A stretch of DNA of 64,000 bases from Mikania micrantha (GCA_009363875.1 CM018690.1:10652788-10716787), one strand, 5' to 3'; shown: positions 23,611 to 34,773, counted from the stretch's first letter. The notes: generated by a model from the sequence alone, not told the origin. Numbers and translations: made by a program.

Positions 23611-24020
23611 CACCAAATGAGGTGGATTCCTCTCATTTTCACCATCTCTCTCTCTCTCTTTAAAACTCTCACCCGTCACTCTCTCTCTCTGGAAGTTCAA
23701 GACTTCAAACGATCATAACTCGCTCGATTCTTGGCGGAATCACGTGTTCTTGGTGTCCACGCGAAGCTCTCGACTCCCTCTACACGGAAGTACAACCGAT
23801 CTGGAGTTTTACCCAGTAGATTTCTAGGTATGAAGCTTTGAACTTGTTGAAAGTTTGGGTTTTCATCATTTTACTTTGATTATTCGACCACCACCCTAAA
23901 ACCGACCTTAGATCGTGACCTTTGAACCCACAACCTTTCATGGACTTACCTAAGGCTGTCTACGACATGAGAATGATCGACCCAGTTACTCGGAGCTGAA
24001 AGATGGGGATGGATGCTTAC

Positions 24021-24450
24021 AGGTTCGTGGGGCACCTTGCTGGCCGAACCTGCAAGGTTCTGGCCGAACCTTTGGAGGCTGTCACCCCACCAAACACCGA
24101 TCCCTACGTGCATGAGCCATATGTGGCGAACCCTCCCCACCACTGGCGAACCTGCATACAACTCCAGCAGCCCCGAACCTCCTCTCTATTGGCGAACCTT
24201 CCATGCCTAGCTAAGCAGCCGAACCCTTATACTCGTACCATGGCCGAACCTTGTTGCTATCATTTCAGGCGAACCTTAACCATACTGCCCGAACCCTTGG
24301 TCCACGAACCTTCCCTACATATAGGTCCTAAGGTAGCCGAACCTGCTTGTGTTACTCACGAACCAGTGACCGACAAACCTTACCTCTGCGAGCTTTAGCC
24401 GAACCAGTTTGGGGACAGGGACCTACGAACCTTAGCCCAGATTATCCAAA
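24021..24450 (+). repeat. CGAACC array in 22812 LTR
   Basis: About 20 CGAACC(T/C) words at 10-35 bp irregular spacing, often preceded by GC (GCCGAACC). It lies downstream of the TATA box and upstream of the donor. Confidence 0.85.
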
Positions 24451-24557
24451 GGTTCGCTGGAATGGGACTTCAATGCAACAATTTTTCCTTTTTCGTTCAG
24501 CAATCTGAATTCAACATCTTAAGGAAACGGATATACATTTATGATCAGTTACTTGTT

Positions 24558-24966
24558 AGGCCCAAAGCTTTTAAACAGCCCAATATAAACATCATGGCTC
24601 ACCATGGTCCAAACGGCCATTTAGATGGGAATCGATTATTATAGCTCAACTGGCCCAAGACAACAAATAGTTCGGCCCAAGATCATTGGAAATTGGCCTA
24701 TATGATTAGTCTGGCCCACGCGCAACTTAACCCGGCCCAAGAGTTTGAGATTAGGCCACAGTAGCCATTCAGTCCTTTCGTTTGGGCTCGAGCAGCCCCA
24801 TTGGACCCATACTAGGCCCAAGTAACTCCACCGATTCATAACACATCATTCGGCCCAACTCTATAGGCCCAATGATTTCAACCCATACACGTGTCTATGG
24901 CCCATAACCCCAGACGAAGCCCATACACTTAATACATGGTCCATTCACATACGGCCCACTTGATTA
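24558..24966 (+). repeat. GGCCCA array in 22812 LTR
   Basis: About ten GGCCCA words (site II/TCP-type in reverse) in 400 bp, immediately after the CGAACC array. Confidence 0.65.
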
Positions 24967-25183
24967 AAGGTACAATCTAATATATTCATAACACTTAAAA
25001 CATTGAGTTTTACAACAATAAAACCTAGGGCCGAAGGATGACCGAGACTTGCGGACCAATTATAACTAATACTTACGAGTTGCAAACAACATGGAATAAA
25101 TACAGGATCGTGAATACTACTATAACCACAACAACGAGCGCGTACATTCTTGTTTATACTTAGTCAACCACTTCAAACACAAG

Positions 25184-26918
25184 GTGAGTTCATTTGTCCC
25201 TTTTCAAACTTATTTGTTTTTACTTCGGGACTGAGAAACATGTCAAATTTTTGTATAAATGAATTATATAATTGTTGCCATGTTTTATGAAATGCTTATT
25301 AACTTCTGTTTATAAAATTATTTATAAACTGTTAATTGTTGAGTTGTTCATTCATTTTGTTTATGCTAAATCTTTATGACATTAGTTATAAAATATCATG
25401 ATTATAAGTCATGATTGTAACTTTTCTCAAACATAGACTTATTCAAATCATTACTCATACAGTTTCTCAAAAGCGTATTTCCTTAAACATATACTTCGTA
25501 TGATTAAGACTATTATTTAAGACTTATGCTTGATGCTTTTAAAGCAATATTTAATACTTGCTTACTAAATACTCAGTTATATTTACACTCAAATACTTTA
25601 TATTCAAATACTATAAATTCAGATACTTTGGATGTTAGTACTTTAAGTTAAATTCTTTTGTTCAAATACTCAATACTCTTATTTAGTGTCAGTGCTTGTG
25701 ATCATTGTTCAAATACTCAATACTCAATGCTTAATAACTCAGAAACTCAAACACATTAACAAAGGGGATTCAAGTGGGTAAACAGGTACATGTGCACATG
25801 GTATCGGAGAGGTGAAACATTGAACAATCAACAAGGAGTTCGTAAGACAGACTGATTGGCCGCCGCGTCTTGACATTTGTCAAGCCCTACTAGTCATTCA
25901 GTGTTCTTCGTTGTCAGGACCTTGTAAGACAGACTGATTGGCCATCGCGTGTTGACCTGTGGAGTCAACCCCTACTAGTCAATAAGTGCTCTTCATTGTC
26001 CATCCATGTTTTGTAACGGTGGCTAGGATGATTATGATATCAACTGGTAGGACTAGTGCCTACTAATGGATATCATCTAATTGCGCACCGATGCAGACTG
26101 TTACACCCTAGTTGCTTCTGTGGAATGATACTGAATACCATTGGGTGTATCCTTTGGTGATGTATCCTCCAGAAATTCAGTTGCCCATAGAAGTGAACTC
26201 ATAAACTCATTTTCAAATTCAAGCATATGTGGTGTTGGTTAGAAATGAAATGTTTAGTTATCATTAACAACAATATGTTAAGCAGCCCGGTATGTGGTGG
26301 GACGGTGGTTGGGGCTTGTCCCCTATATATAAGCATACTTGGTTGGATAGCATAGGTGGTTGTTAGTGAGGTTAAGGTTGTCATTTCGGGGGAATCAAGG
26401 TAAACATATTCAGAATAATCAAACGTTAAGGATCAATAGTGGGGAATGGAATGCTTAATTATCATTAACAACAATATGATAAGCAGCCCGGTATGTGGTG
26501 GGACGGTGGCTGGGGCTTGTCCCCTACATATGCCCTATATATAAGCATACTCGGTTGGTTAGCATATATGGTCGTTGATGAGGTTAAGGTTGTCATTCAG
26601 GGAATCAAGGTAAACAATTACAGGGTAATCGAATTCAATGAATTGAATGTTATGGAATCAAAGATGCAGGATGAAACGCTTAATTATCATCAGGAACAAT
26701 ATATCATGTGATTTGGTATGTGGTGGGACGGTGGCTGGGCGGACGATAAGTTCGACCCTACATATGCCCTATATATAAGCATACTGAAATGGATGGTATA
26801 GGTGGTTAATAGTGAGGTTAAGGTTGTCATTCAAAGGATTTTTCAAACTATTTTTACATAAAACTACATGAACTCACCAACCATTGTGTTGACTTTGTTT
26901 TCTTACATGTTTTCTCAG
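25184..26918 (+). other. Putative LTR intron, 22812 LTR
   Basis: CACAAG/GTGAGTTCATT donor at 25184 and TGTTTTCTCAG/GTGATG at 26918. An 11-nt perfect complement of the donor, ATGAACTCACC, is at 26868-26878. It encloses the three TATA-loop hairpins. Confidence 0.5.
26264..26815 (+). repeat. Three tandem TATA-loop hairpin units (H5-H7)
   Basis: Three ~210-bp units, each with a hairpin: H5 26264-26366, H6 26463-26580, H7 26683-26815. Each has GGTATGTGGTGGGACGGTGG, an inner GGG(G)/CCC(C) stem with a different loop, CCCTATATATAAGCATAC, and outer arms such as AACAACAATATG pairing with CATAGGTGGTTGTT. H5 lacks the TACATATGCC segment. Confidence 0.75.
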
Positions 26919-27280
26919 GTGATGCACAGGAATAGGCTCAGACTTCAGGACTGCATACTAGGATACTCAGATAGAGGACCTGGTAGACTTTTGGAAAGCA
27001 CATATTTGATTGTTGCTATGAGTCACTTTTGATATCTTGTGCAGATACAAGATAGATATATTTGATTCTTTTGATAGGTTTACTTAGTTAAATTACTGAA
27101 CCTTGACATTGTAATTTAACTTTGTAATCCTAGTTAAATGCTTTATTGTGCTTTAATTATTCTTAAGATTGATGCTATGTAAAAAATCTGATCATCACCA
27201 TTATCACTCACGATATCGCGCCCCGAGAACTTCCGCCCGACGGGGACTCCGATCCAACCTCGCCGGCTCGGGGTGTGACA

Positions 27281-28316
27281 CTTCTATTCACATGCATGCT
27301 CATATTTTCATCTATATTACCATGTTGTAACATAAAAGTTACTATATATGGCAAGTTCACCAACTAATCATATTTTGACCATTTTAGTAACATCAAATCA
27401 TGTAACACATTACCAACATCATCAATAAACATGTATGAACATCAAAAATAATCTAACTAACCATAGATCATGCATGCATGTCGATATTTCAATATCTATG
27501 AACAAGTTATGCATAATGACGTATCAACAACATCATGGATCATCATAATAAACCATTAAATCATTCTAGATCATTAGAACCAGTAACATAATCATCAAAC
27601 CCAGATTCAAAGTGTCCAAATTTCGTGCATGTTGAGATTGAGTGGGTGCATGTGGGTGTAAGACCTTGCATGTGGGTTTTAAGGTATGAAAGGTGAAAGT
27701 TAGCCATGGTTTTACCTTCTAGTGCTCCAAGGATGCTAAGATGGTGTTTGAGCAGCTCCTTGAATCTCTAGACAGCAGTGTTTGACAGAAGTAAAGTGGT
27801 GGTGGTGATGTTCAAGCTATAGCAAGCTTCCTTCAAACTTCCAAGCCTTCAAACCTTCAATTCTTGGCTTCAACAATGGAGTTTTTGGGCTATAAGGGTG
27901 CTAGCAGGTAGTTCTGGAAGGGATAAGCCAAGAGGGTGGCGTATGGAGTTGAGAATAATGATGAAAGTAGAGTAGGATATGATTTGTCTTGGTTTTATAA
28001 AGATTTTGGCGTCAGGATGTCGTCACGTACTGCCAAGAGGTTCAAAAAGGGTCTTGGCGTACCGTAATGAATTTCGTGTTTGTATCAGTGTTCGTACTGT
28101 CATGTCACGTGTCACACTAAATTAAACTAATTCTAGTGTCACGTATACAATTATCAATTTAAAAAATATTTAATTAAAACAAATGCTGACCTGGATTTTA
28201 CAGGGTGTCACACACACTAAATTAAACCAATTCTAGTGACACGTACATATGTTCTAATACTATAAACTATTATTAAATTAAATGAATAGCTCACCTGGAT
28301 TTTGCGGGGTGTCACA
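27281..28316. repeat. LTR fragment with a 105-bp direct repeat
   Basis: 27300-27870 resembles 7740-8760 in the same orientation. 28030-28075 has GCGTACCG words. 28109-28316 is a duplicated ~105-bp segment: ACACTAAATTAAAC ... CACCTGGATTTT(A/G)C(A/G)GGGTGTCACAC twice. The minus-sense start would be TGTGACACCCCG. No gene is seen. Confidence 0.5.
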
Positions 28317-29540
28317 CCGCATTTACATCAATGTAACAAACATTGAAAACATATCATTCACATTGTATAAAAAACTGTTACATTAATGTAACGACTCGCA
28401 ACAAATTTTAAATTTAAAATCAATAAAAATCACGTTTGTCTTAAATTTGTAACAAGTTATAATGAATTTTTTTATATAAAGTTTACCTCGTTCTTTTTTA
28501 GAATTCATAAATTTTTTATGCTATTTTAATTTTTTTTTAAATTGCAACATTATACTCGTCTCATTTTTCTTTTCAATTATGTTATAGTCTCGAATAGTTT
28601 TTTTATTTTTTTTGGATGCCCATATTTTTATCATTGCAACAGGCATAAACATACCGATTTAATTTGAATTTTTTTCCTAACAATGGTAAATTACATCACT
28701 GTAAATTACACCACTGTGTATTACATCACTGTAATTTATCATTGTTAGAAAAAAATTAAAATAATGTTTTATAATTTGCTCGTTACATCGATGTAAATAA
28801 AGGATATATGCGGAAAAATTAAAAAAAAACTAGTCGAAATTATAACGAAATTAAAGACAAAAATTATATATGACTGTTACATCACCATAAATTACATCAA
28901 TTTATATTACATTAGTTTAATATGCCATCGTTAGAAAAAAAATAAATAATTTGTTATGTTTTATGCTTATTACATCGATGTAAAACAAGATATTTGAAAG
29001 AAAATTTAAAAACTAATCTATATAAAAACTAAATTAAAGAGAGAAATTACATAACTGTAAATAATAAGTTGCATCTCTGTAAATAACATGTTACATCAAT
29101 GTAATTTAACATTGTTAGAAAAATTTTCAAACTAATTTGTTATCTTTTAAGCTCGTTACAATGATGTAAATACGAATTATCTAAAAAATTTAAAGAAAAC
29201 CTAGTCAAAATTATAACGGAATTAAAGAGTAAAATTAGACGAGTAAAATTAGACGAGTAAAATTGTGTAATTTTTATAAAAAATAATATTGTATAAAAAA
29301 GTTATGAAAGTATAAAAAAGGTGGGGGTAAAATTTTAATAAAAATATATTAATTAAAATATGTTAGATGGTGACACCACCATATTGATTCTAACTTTATA
29401 GTTAAAAAAATGTCTAATACGCCATTTCATATTAAAAAAAAAAAAGAAAATGTCATATGTCATGATCTTATCTTGACTTTTTGATTAACCATTAGATGAT
29501 AGTTTTTGGGTTATAGCTCTATCTAAGGGTTTCATTTGAA
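28317..29540. repeat. AT-rich repeat region with TTACATNNNTGTAA words
   Basis: No gene is seen. Many short inverted words of the type TTACATC(N)ATGTAA or ATTACATCACTGTAA. 28470-28640 and the reverse complement of 29240-29400 resemble 30400-30600, so two or three copies of one unnamed AT-rich repeat are present in both orientations. Confidence 0.45.
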
Positions 29541-29560
29541 CACTTCTCTATACATATATA

Positions 29561-29947
29561 TATAGGGGAAGGTTAAAAATATAACCCACTAAATGCGCGC
29601 TAACCCAAATAACTTTGGCAAGATGAAGCCGAATCTTGGATTTTTTTTTGAACATCATTGTAACACATTTTGAACAGCATGTTCTTTTATGAGTTTGGGC
29701 TAATTCATCACCGTTCAAAAACTTACAGTACTGTAAGTTTGTAAATATTTAAAACTTACAGTACTGTAGCATAAAACTTACAACGATGATATTTTTTAAA
29801 CGGTGATGAATTTCCACAAACTCATAAAAGAACATGGTGTTCAAAATGTGTTACAATGATGTTCAAAAAAAAAATCCAAGATTCGGCTTCATCTTGCCAA
29901 AGTTATCTGGGTTAGCGCGCATTTAGTGCGTTATGAAAAATTCCATG

Positions 29948-29954
<7 letters not shown>
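29561..29954. mobile_element. Foldback MITE A (~394 bp) in (TA)n
   Basis: Two arms of about 150 bp are inverted complements (for example ACTAAATGCGCGCTAACCC and GGGTTAGCGCGCATTTAGT; TGAAGCCGAATCTTGGA and TCCAAGATTCGGCTTCA). The ends are TATAGGG...CCCTATA, inside a TA microsatellite. Confidence 0.85.
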
Positions 29955-29986
<32 letters not shown>

Positions 29987-29992
<6 letters not shown>

Positions 29993-30208
29993 TATTCAAA
30001 GAAACCATGTTAAGAACTTGAGAACTGCATAATACACTTGTACATTATGCTTTAAGTTTTGTACATAAAGTGGTTATTTAAAAGGGTAAAATAGTAACTT
30101 CCCCTAATTTAAAGGAAAATTACTTTTATACCCTTAAAAACATATGGTTCAAAATTAGTTCTTTTGGTTCTTTCATAATTAGTGGTTCTCAATGGAATAA
30201 GTCCCTAT
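29987..30208. mobile_element. MITE B copy 1 (~220 bp) in (TA)n
   Basis: TATAGGTATTCAAAGAAACC ... GGAATAAGTCCCTATA. A second copy with the same interior (AAAGGGTAAAA(A/T)AGTAA, TTAGTTCTTTTGGTTC) is at 33194-33392. Ends are TATAGG/CCCTATA like MITE A. Confidence 0.7.
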
Positions 30209-31315
30209 ATATATATATATATAGTATTGTGAACAAATAATAACACATGAATTGAACAATAACCCATTAACTCCAATCTAATAGTTAATCTAAAAGTTGA
30301 GTGTATAGAATTGTGACATGTGTCATCTTTCATATTTAAATATAGAAGGGTATTTTAGTCATTTCCATCATATTAAAAAGCTGGAATTAATTTGGTGGTG
30401 CCATGTGTCACCTTCTAATATATTTTAATATATCTACATTTTTATTTAAAGTTTATCCCTTCTTTTTTTATACATTCATAACCTTTTATACTATAATATT
30501 TTTTTATAAAAATTGCACCATTTTACTCGTCTTATTTTTCTCTTTAATTCTGTTATAGTCTTACTATTTTTTTATTTTCTTTCGGATATTTGTAACGAGT
30601 TGTAACGAATTTTGGTTTACATTTTCGTAAATTAAATATGGATTACGTTTATGGGTGTAAACGAGCCGATACAATCCCGAGATCGTTAAGGCTTGAGCTC
30701 GGCTCGTTTAGACAAAATAGCTCGTTAACACCCCTAGTTATGTTGTATCATTTATTTATTTACAGTGATGTAACAAAGGTTTTATGCTCACTATATATCA
30801 TTTATTTAACTATAATAATGTAATTTACTGCTGTAAAAAAATCAAAGAATGTGTGATATTTTATAGTCGTTACATTGATTTAAATCCAAAAATTTTAGTC
30901 AAAGTCAAATAAAAGTTACGTTTATAATAAATTTAAAATGATTTTGTAACGAATTTTGGTTTACATTGCTGTAAATTAAATATGGTTACATTGTATCAAT
31001 TATAATATTACATTGATGTAACAAATGTGTTATGCTCACTTTATATCATTTATTTTGTCCAAACGAGCCGAGCTCAAGCCTTAACAAGCTTGTGATGGAC
31101 TCGGCTCGTTTTACGCCCTAAACGTAGTTCATTTTTAATTTACAACAACATAAACCAAAATTCGTTACAACTCGTTACAAACAATGTGTTATGTTTATAC
31201 TTGTAACATTGATGTAAATACGAACATCCGGAAAAAAAATAAAAAGACCTATTCAAGAATATAGCTGAATTAACGAGCTCGGGATAGGCTTGGCTCGTTT
31301 ACACTCCTAAAGGTA
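30209..31315. repeat. AT-rich repeat with GAGCCGAGCTC segments
   Basis: No gene is seen. Shares 30400-30600 with 28470-28640. Contains three GAGCCGA/CTCGGCTCGTTTA patches (30655-30720, 31060-31120, 31270-31305) in both orientations, and TTACATTGATGTAA-type words. Confidence 0.4.
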
Positions 31316-31563
31316 ACCCTACAAAAATTTAATTTTAAAGAAAAACTCTTACACCCTATGTTAATCATTGATTTGTAATTTTGAAAATAAATATGTGGTC
31401 CAAATTAAACCTGAATAAAAAATTGAGTTTTAAAATAAACAAATCATTTTTAATGTGGGTTAATGTGAACCACATATTTATTTTCAAGATTTTAAATCAA
31501 TAGCTCACATAGGGTTAAGGGTTTCTCTCTAAGATTGTGTTTTCATTGAATTCAATCCCTATA
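31316..31563. mobile_element. Foldback MITE E (~250 bp)
   Basis: Inverted arms AAAATAAATATGTGGTCC and AACCACATATTTATTTT, CACCCTATGTTAATCATTGA and TCAATAGCTCACATAGGG. The right end is AATCCCTATATA. Confidence 0.65.
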
Positions 31564-31588
31564 TATATATGTATGTATGTATATGTAT

Positions 31589-31841
31589 ATATAGGGATAT
31601 GATCAAAAATTAACTATTTTTATTGCGTTAACCGAATAACTACATCTTATTACTTTCGGGCTCACATTAAAGTAATTTAAAGATGTAGATTTTTCTTCTT
31701 TTTTAAATAATTTAATTAATGTAGGAAACACTTACATTAATAAAAAAAAACCTACACCTTTAAATTTATTTTTATGTGGGCCCAAAGTAATAAGATATAG
31801 TTATTCGGTTAACAAATAAACATGGTTAACAAATAAACCAC

Positions 31842-31850
<9 letters not shown>
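31589..31850. mobile_element. Foldback MITE C (~260 bp) in (TA)n
   Basis: Inverted arms GTTAACCGAATAACTA and TAGTTATTCGGTTAAC, CTTATTACTTTCGGGC and GGGCCCAAAGTAATAAG. The ends are TATAGGG...CCCTATA. Confidence 0.75.
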
Positions 31851-31883
<33 letters not shown>

Positions 31884-31887
<4 letters not shown>

Positions 31888-32784
31888 GGATTTTAATCAA
31901 ATGAAAACCCGATCTTAAAGGGAAAAACCCTTAAACTCTATCTCAACCGTTAGATCAACTTTTTTTTCTTTCTAATTTATTAATATGAAAAGGGTATAAT
32001 AGTCTTTAACCACTCACCCATAAATATAATAATTTATCTCTTTCTCTCTCATTTAAAATCACTCATATATATAATAATTTATTAATATTAAATTTTAAAT
32101 CATCTATCTCTTCTCTCTCCGTCCATTTAAAAAACTATTTTTCAAAATTTCAAAACAACAAAAATGTATATTTTCTTATGCAAAATAAAAAAAACATATT
32201 TTTACAAAAAGATATAAAAAATTACACATGCGTATAATAAAAATGTACAAATTTTAATACACAAAGTACACTTTACTCGAAATATTACACCTACACATGT
32301 GTAGTTTTTGGTGTTTTGGCTAATTTGATGTTTTTTTATAAATTTACAAATGTGAAATTTTTTGTTTCAAATGTAAAATACACATGTGTAATATTTTTAT
32401 GGTTGAGAATATGTAATATTGTGTTTGTGTAGTAAAATTTTTGTTTGATACACATGTGTATATTTTTTGATTTTCTTTAAAAAAATTACTTTTTTTATTT
32501 TTTAAGTCAAACATATTGAAAAAAAAGGGATGAGAGAGAATAGAGAATATTACATAAATTAAATATGAGAGAGAATCTGACATAAAAAAGTCATTTATAC
32601 CCCTTAAAGGGTAAAATGGTATTTTCTTCTCAAAACCCCCATTAAAATATTTAACTTTAATTGTAGACCACATGTATTTTCTGTTTAATTAATTAAAAAC
32701 TAAAATAAGTTTGATCTAACTGTCCACGTAGGGTTTAAGGGTTTTCTCTTTAAGATCGGGTTTTCAAAGGATTCAAACCCTATA
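31884..32784. mobile_element. Foldback MITE D (~900 bp)
   Basis: Terminal inverted arms of about 60 bp: GAAAACCCGATCTTAAAG and CTTTAAGATCGGGTTTTC, then AACCCTTAAAC/GTTTAAGGGTT and GTTAGATCAA/TTTGATCTAAC. The interior is AT-rich with no transposase. The right end is CCCTATATA. Confidence 0.75.
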
Positions 32785-33193
32785 TATATATACTACTATA
32801 TAATACATATTAGAAGGACAAAATAGTAATTTAACTAAATCTTTTAAAATTAAGAGTTTTACAACTCTTAAACCACATTGTACAATTTTTAAATCTAACC
32901 TAAATGTTTTGTTTCTCTTTTCACTTTGTCCCACATTGGTACTCTTTAAGATTTTAAGTGAGATAGAGTGATTATAAAAGAAAAAACCTTAAAACAATTG
33001 AATCAATTCTTGGCATTTTTGGTGCATTTGACTTTTTATGTTTGGAGTTAAAGTCATTTTTAGTTAACTACTAAATTAAAAAAAAAAAATTGTTATGGTT
33101 ATGGCTCAAAACGAAACCAGACAAATCTTTAAAATCACCCAACTTATATGTTGCATTTCCCGCTGCATCGTGCGGGTACCATGTTAGTATATA
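32785..33193. other. No feature recognised
   Basis: AT-rich, no ORF of note, no repeat identified apart from the TA runs at either end. Confidence 0.5.
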
Positions 33194-33392
33194 TATATAG
33201 GGATATTCAATTGAGAACGTTTGGTACTGAATAATTAAAAGAACCAATTATAACCAAAAGTTTAAAAGGGTAAAAAAGTAATTTCCTCTATTTTAAAAGA
33301 AAATTACTTTTATGCCCCTTAAAACATGTGGTTCAAAATTAGTTCTTTTGGTTCTTTCATATTTAATAGTTCTTAATGGAATAAGTCCATAT
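33194..33392. mobile_element. MITE B copy 2
   Basis: TATAGGGATATTCAATTGAG ... GGAATAAGTCCATATA, matching 29987-30208 in both arms and centre. Confidence 0.7.
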
Positions 33393-34066
33393 ATATGTAT
33401 GTATGTGTATGTATGTATATGTATGTATGTATGTATGTGTTTTGATTTTGGAAAATGGTGTGTGAAAGTGAGTAGAAAAGGATGGTATGGTATTGTATAG
33501 GATTAAAATATGTTCGAAAAGCATGTATATGTGTTCGTTGAACTATGTTTTCAAAACTAACATTTGCATTGTTGATAAAATCTTAAGGTTTCAATTGGTT
33601 GAAACGGAGACAACAAAATCAGAAGGTCACAACATCTCAGCTTAAAGACAAAGATTGAGGGGTTGTAGACTTGTTAATGAATTGTGATTTTGTGAATGTT
33701 GAGGGGTCGAGGTGTAAAAAACTTGGAACTGTGAAGGTGGATTGAGGAAGTAAGGAACGACAAGTGGTGATTTAGATTTTAGGGTTAGGAATAAGTAATA
33801 AGTTATATTTACTATGTTTACAAAAACATATCTTCGTATAGTTCCTAGAAAAACTGAAACATGTGTTAAAGCTAAAAAGGTGGTAATGGCAAAGCTTGTT
33901 AGACTAGATCGCTTTAGAATATGTTGCTAAAGGAAATTCACAATTGTGGTATATTTATCGTGGGACATGTGGAGTTGTTCACGAGAACAAGCATAAGATA
34001 TTTGACTATGGGTTCAAACTTCAGAAAAACAACTAAAACTATAAACACTCTAAGAAAGAAGTACAC
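33393..34066. other. No gene recognised; TATG/TGTA microsatellite at left
   Basis: 33393-33440 is a GTATGTATGT microsatellite. The rest is AT-rich with no supported gene. Confidence 0.5.
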
Positions 34067-34069
34067 TAA

Positions 34070-34773
34070 GGTGGTGTTTGTTTTTTAAGAGGTTTAACCT
34101 CTTCAGTCTGTGGACCACGTCTGCAAACCTCTTTTGCAGAAGAGGTGGACCAAACCTCTGCAAAAAGAGGGAAAAAGAGGGTTTGTTTTTTAACCTCTTC
34201 AAAAGTATGAATACCGTAAATGGATATTTCCTCTACTTTCTCCGGTAACAGTGATATCTCCTTCGCATCTCTCTTCATGGCCCTATTCTTGACTCTCGTC
34301 TGTTGTTTCTTCTCACTTTTACCCTTCCGATTGCTGAAATTCACGCAATCTGATAAAACCAGGGATTGTAATTGTGCGTGTTCTAATTGTAAGGAATTTG
34401 TTGGAGGTGATTCTATGGCTGTTACAGCGACGGCGAGGGTGATGAATGGTGGTAGTGGTGGCAGAGGACAGGTGGCGGTGGTGGAAAGGGAGCGACAGCA
34501 GGCGATAGGGGCGTTAATGATGGAACAATTAGTGCCGGAAATCACGACACATGCTTTGAGCGTGATATGAAAACCTAGAAGAGGTTTAGGAAGTGAGAAG
34601 AGGTTTAAAAAGAGGTTAAACCATGTCTGCAAGAAAAAGAGGTTTCGCAGACCTTTTTTAATGAAACGTCTGCGAAAAAACAAACACCCTTCATCTGTCC
34701 TTGGTCTGCGGGGCGCAGACAAAAGAGGTTAAAAGAGGTTTAGAAGCTCTTTTCTAGAAAAACAAACACCACC
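34070..34773. mobile_element. PIF/Harbinger-like non-autonomous element with captured gene piece
   Basis: Termini GGTGGTGTTTGTTTTT and AAAAACAAACACCACC are inverted repeats, flanked by TAA at 34067-34069 and 34774-34776. A 3-bp TWA duplication with G-rich TIRs is the mark of PIF/Harbinger (Tourist) elements. Subterminal regions share AAGAGGTTTAACCTCTT-type words. There is no transposase. The centre (34220-34570) is a plus-strand ORF much less AT-rich than its flanks, read as a captured host exon. Confidence 0.85.
34220..34570 (+). pseudogene. Captured exon resembling an F-box protein N-terminus (SKIP8-like)
   Basis: A 116-codon ORF starts MDISSTFSGNSDISF and has a clear hydrophobic/transmembrane segment (residues ~15-38, FASLFMALFLTLVCCFFSLL), a Cys cluster (CNCACSNCKEF), a low-complexity Ala/Gly stretch, and ends MMEQLVPEITTHALSVI. 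The last block looks like the start of an F-box (normally followed by a Tyr-Leu continuation), and I associate this order with plant SKIP8-type F-box proteins from memory only. The ORF stops just where an exon 1 donor would be expected. It sits wholly inside the Harbinger-like element, so I infer transduplication of a host first exon. It may be transcribed but has no complete F-box. Confidence 0.45.

Larger units (their letters stand above)
22812..27280 (+). repeat. Long plus-oriented LTR (~4.5 kb)
   Basis: Starts TGTAACATCTGTGCC directly after a PPT-like purine tract, so it is a 3' LTR, and ends CTCGGGGTGTGACA. In order: GTTCGTACAG/CGTACGA words, TATA box TATATAAA (23603), CT-rich run, CGAACC array (24021-24450), GGCCCA array (24558-24966), donor AAG/GTGAGTTCATT (25184), degenerate AATACTC array (25480-25760), hairpins (25860-25990), three TATA-loop hairpins (26264-26815), donor complement (26868-26878), acceptor TTTCTCAG (26918), terminal hairpin CCCCGAG...CTCGGGG. 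No TSD was found. Confidence 0.8.

Noticed and set aside
24021..24450. CGAACC as complement of the tRNA T-loop, perhaps pairing with the primer tRNA
   Set aside because: The plant initiator tRNA-Met T-loop differs from GGTTCGA as I know it, and the arrays are lineage-specific, so primer pairing is not supported.
26264..26815. TATA-loop hairpins as hammerhead or twister ribozymes
   Set aside because: I looked for the conserved CUGAUGA/GAAA of hammerheads and the twister core; neither is present.
22812..27280. Reading this LTR as a solo LTR
   Set aside because: No matching 5-bp duplication at its ends, and a PPT-like tract with hairpin precedes it, so it fits a 3' LTR whose internal region is mostly lost.
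34066..34722. Minus ORF of 218 codons across the Harbinger-like element
   Set aside because: It includes both TIRs and lies antisense to the captured-exon ORF; no domain recognised.
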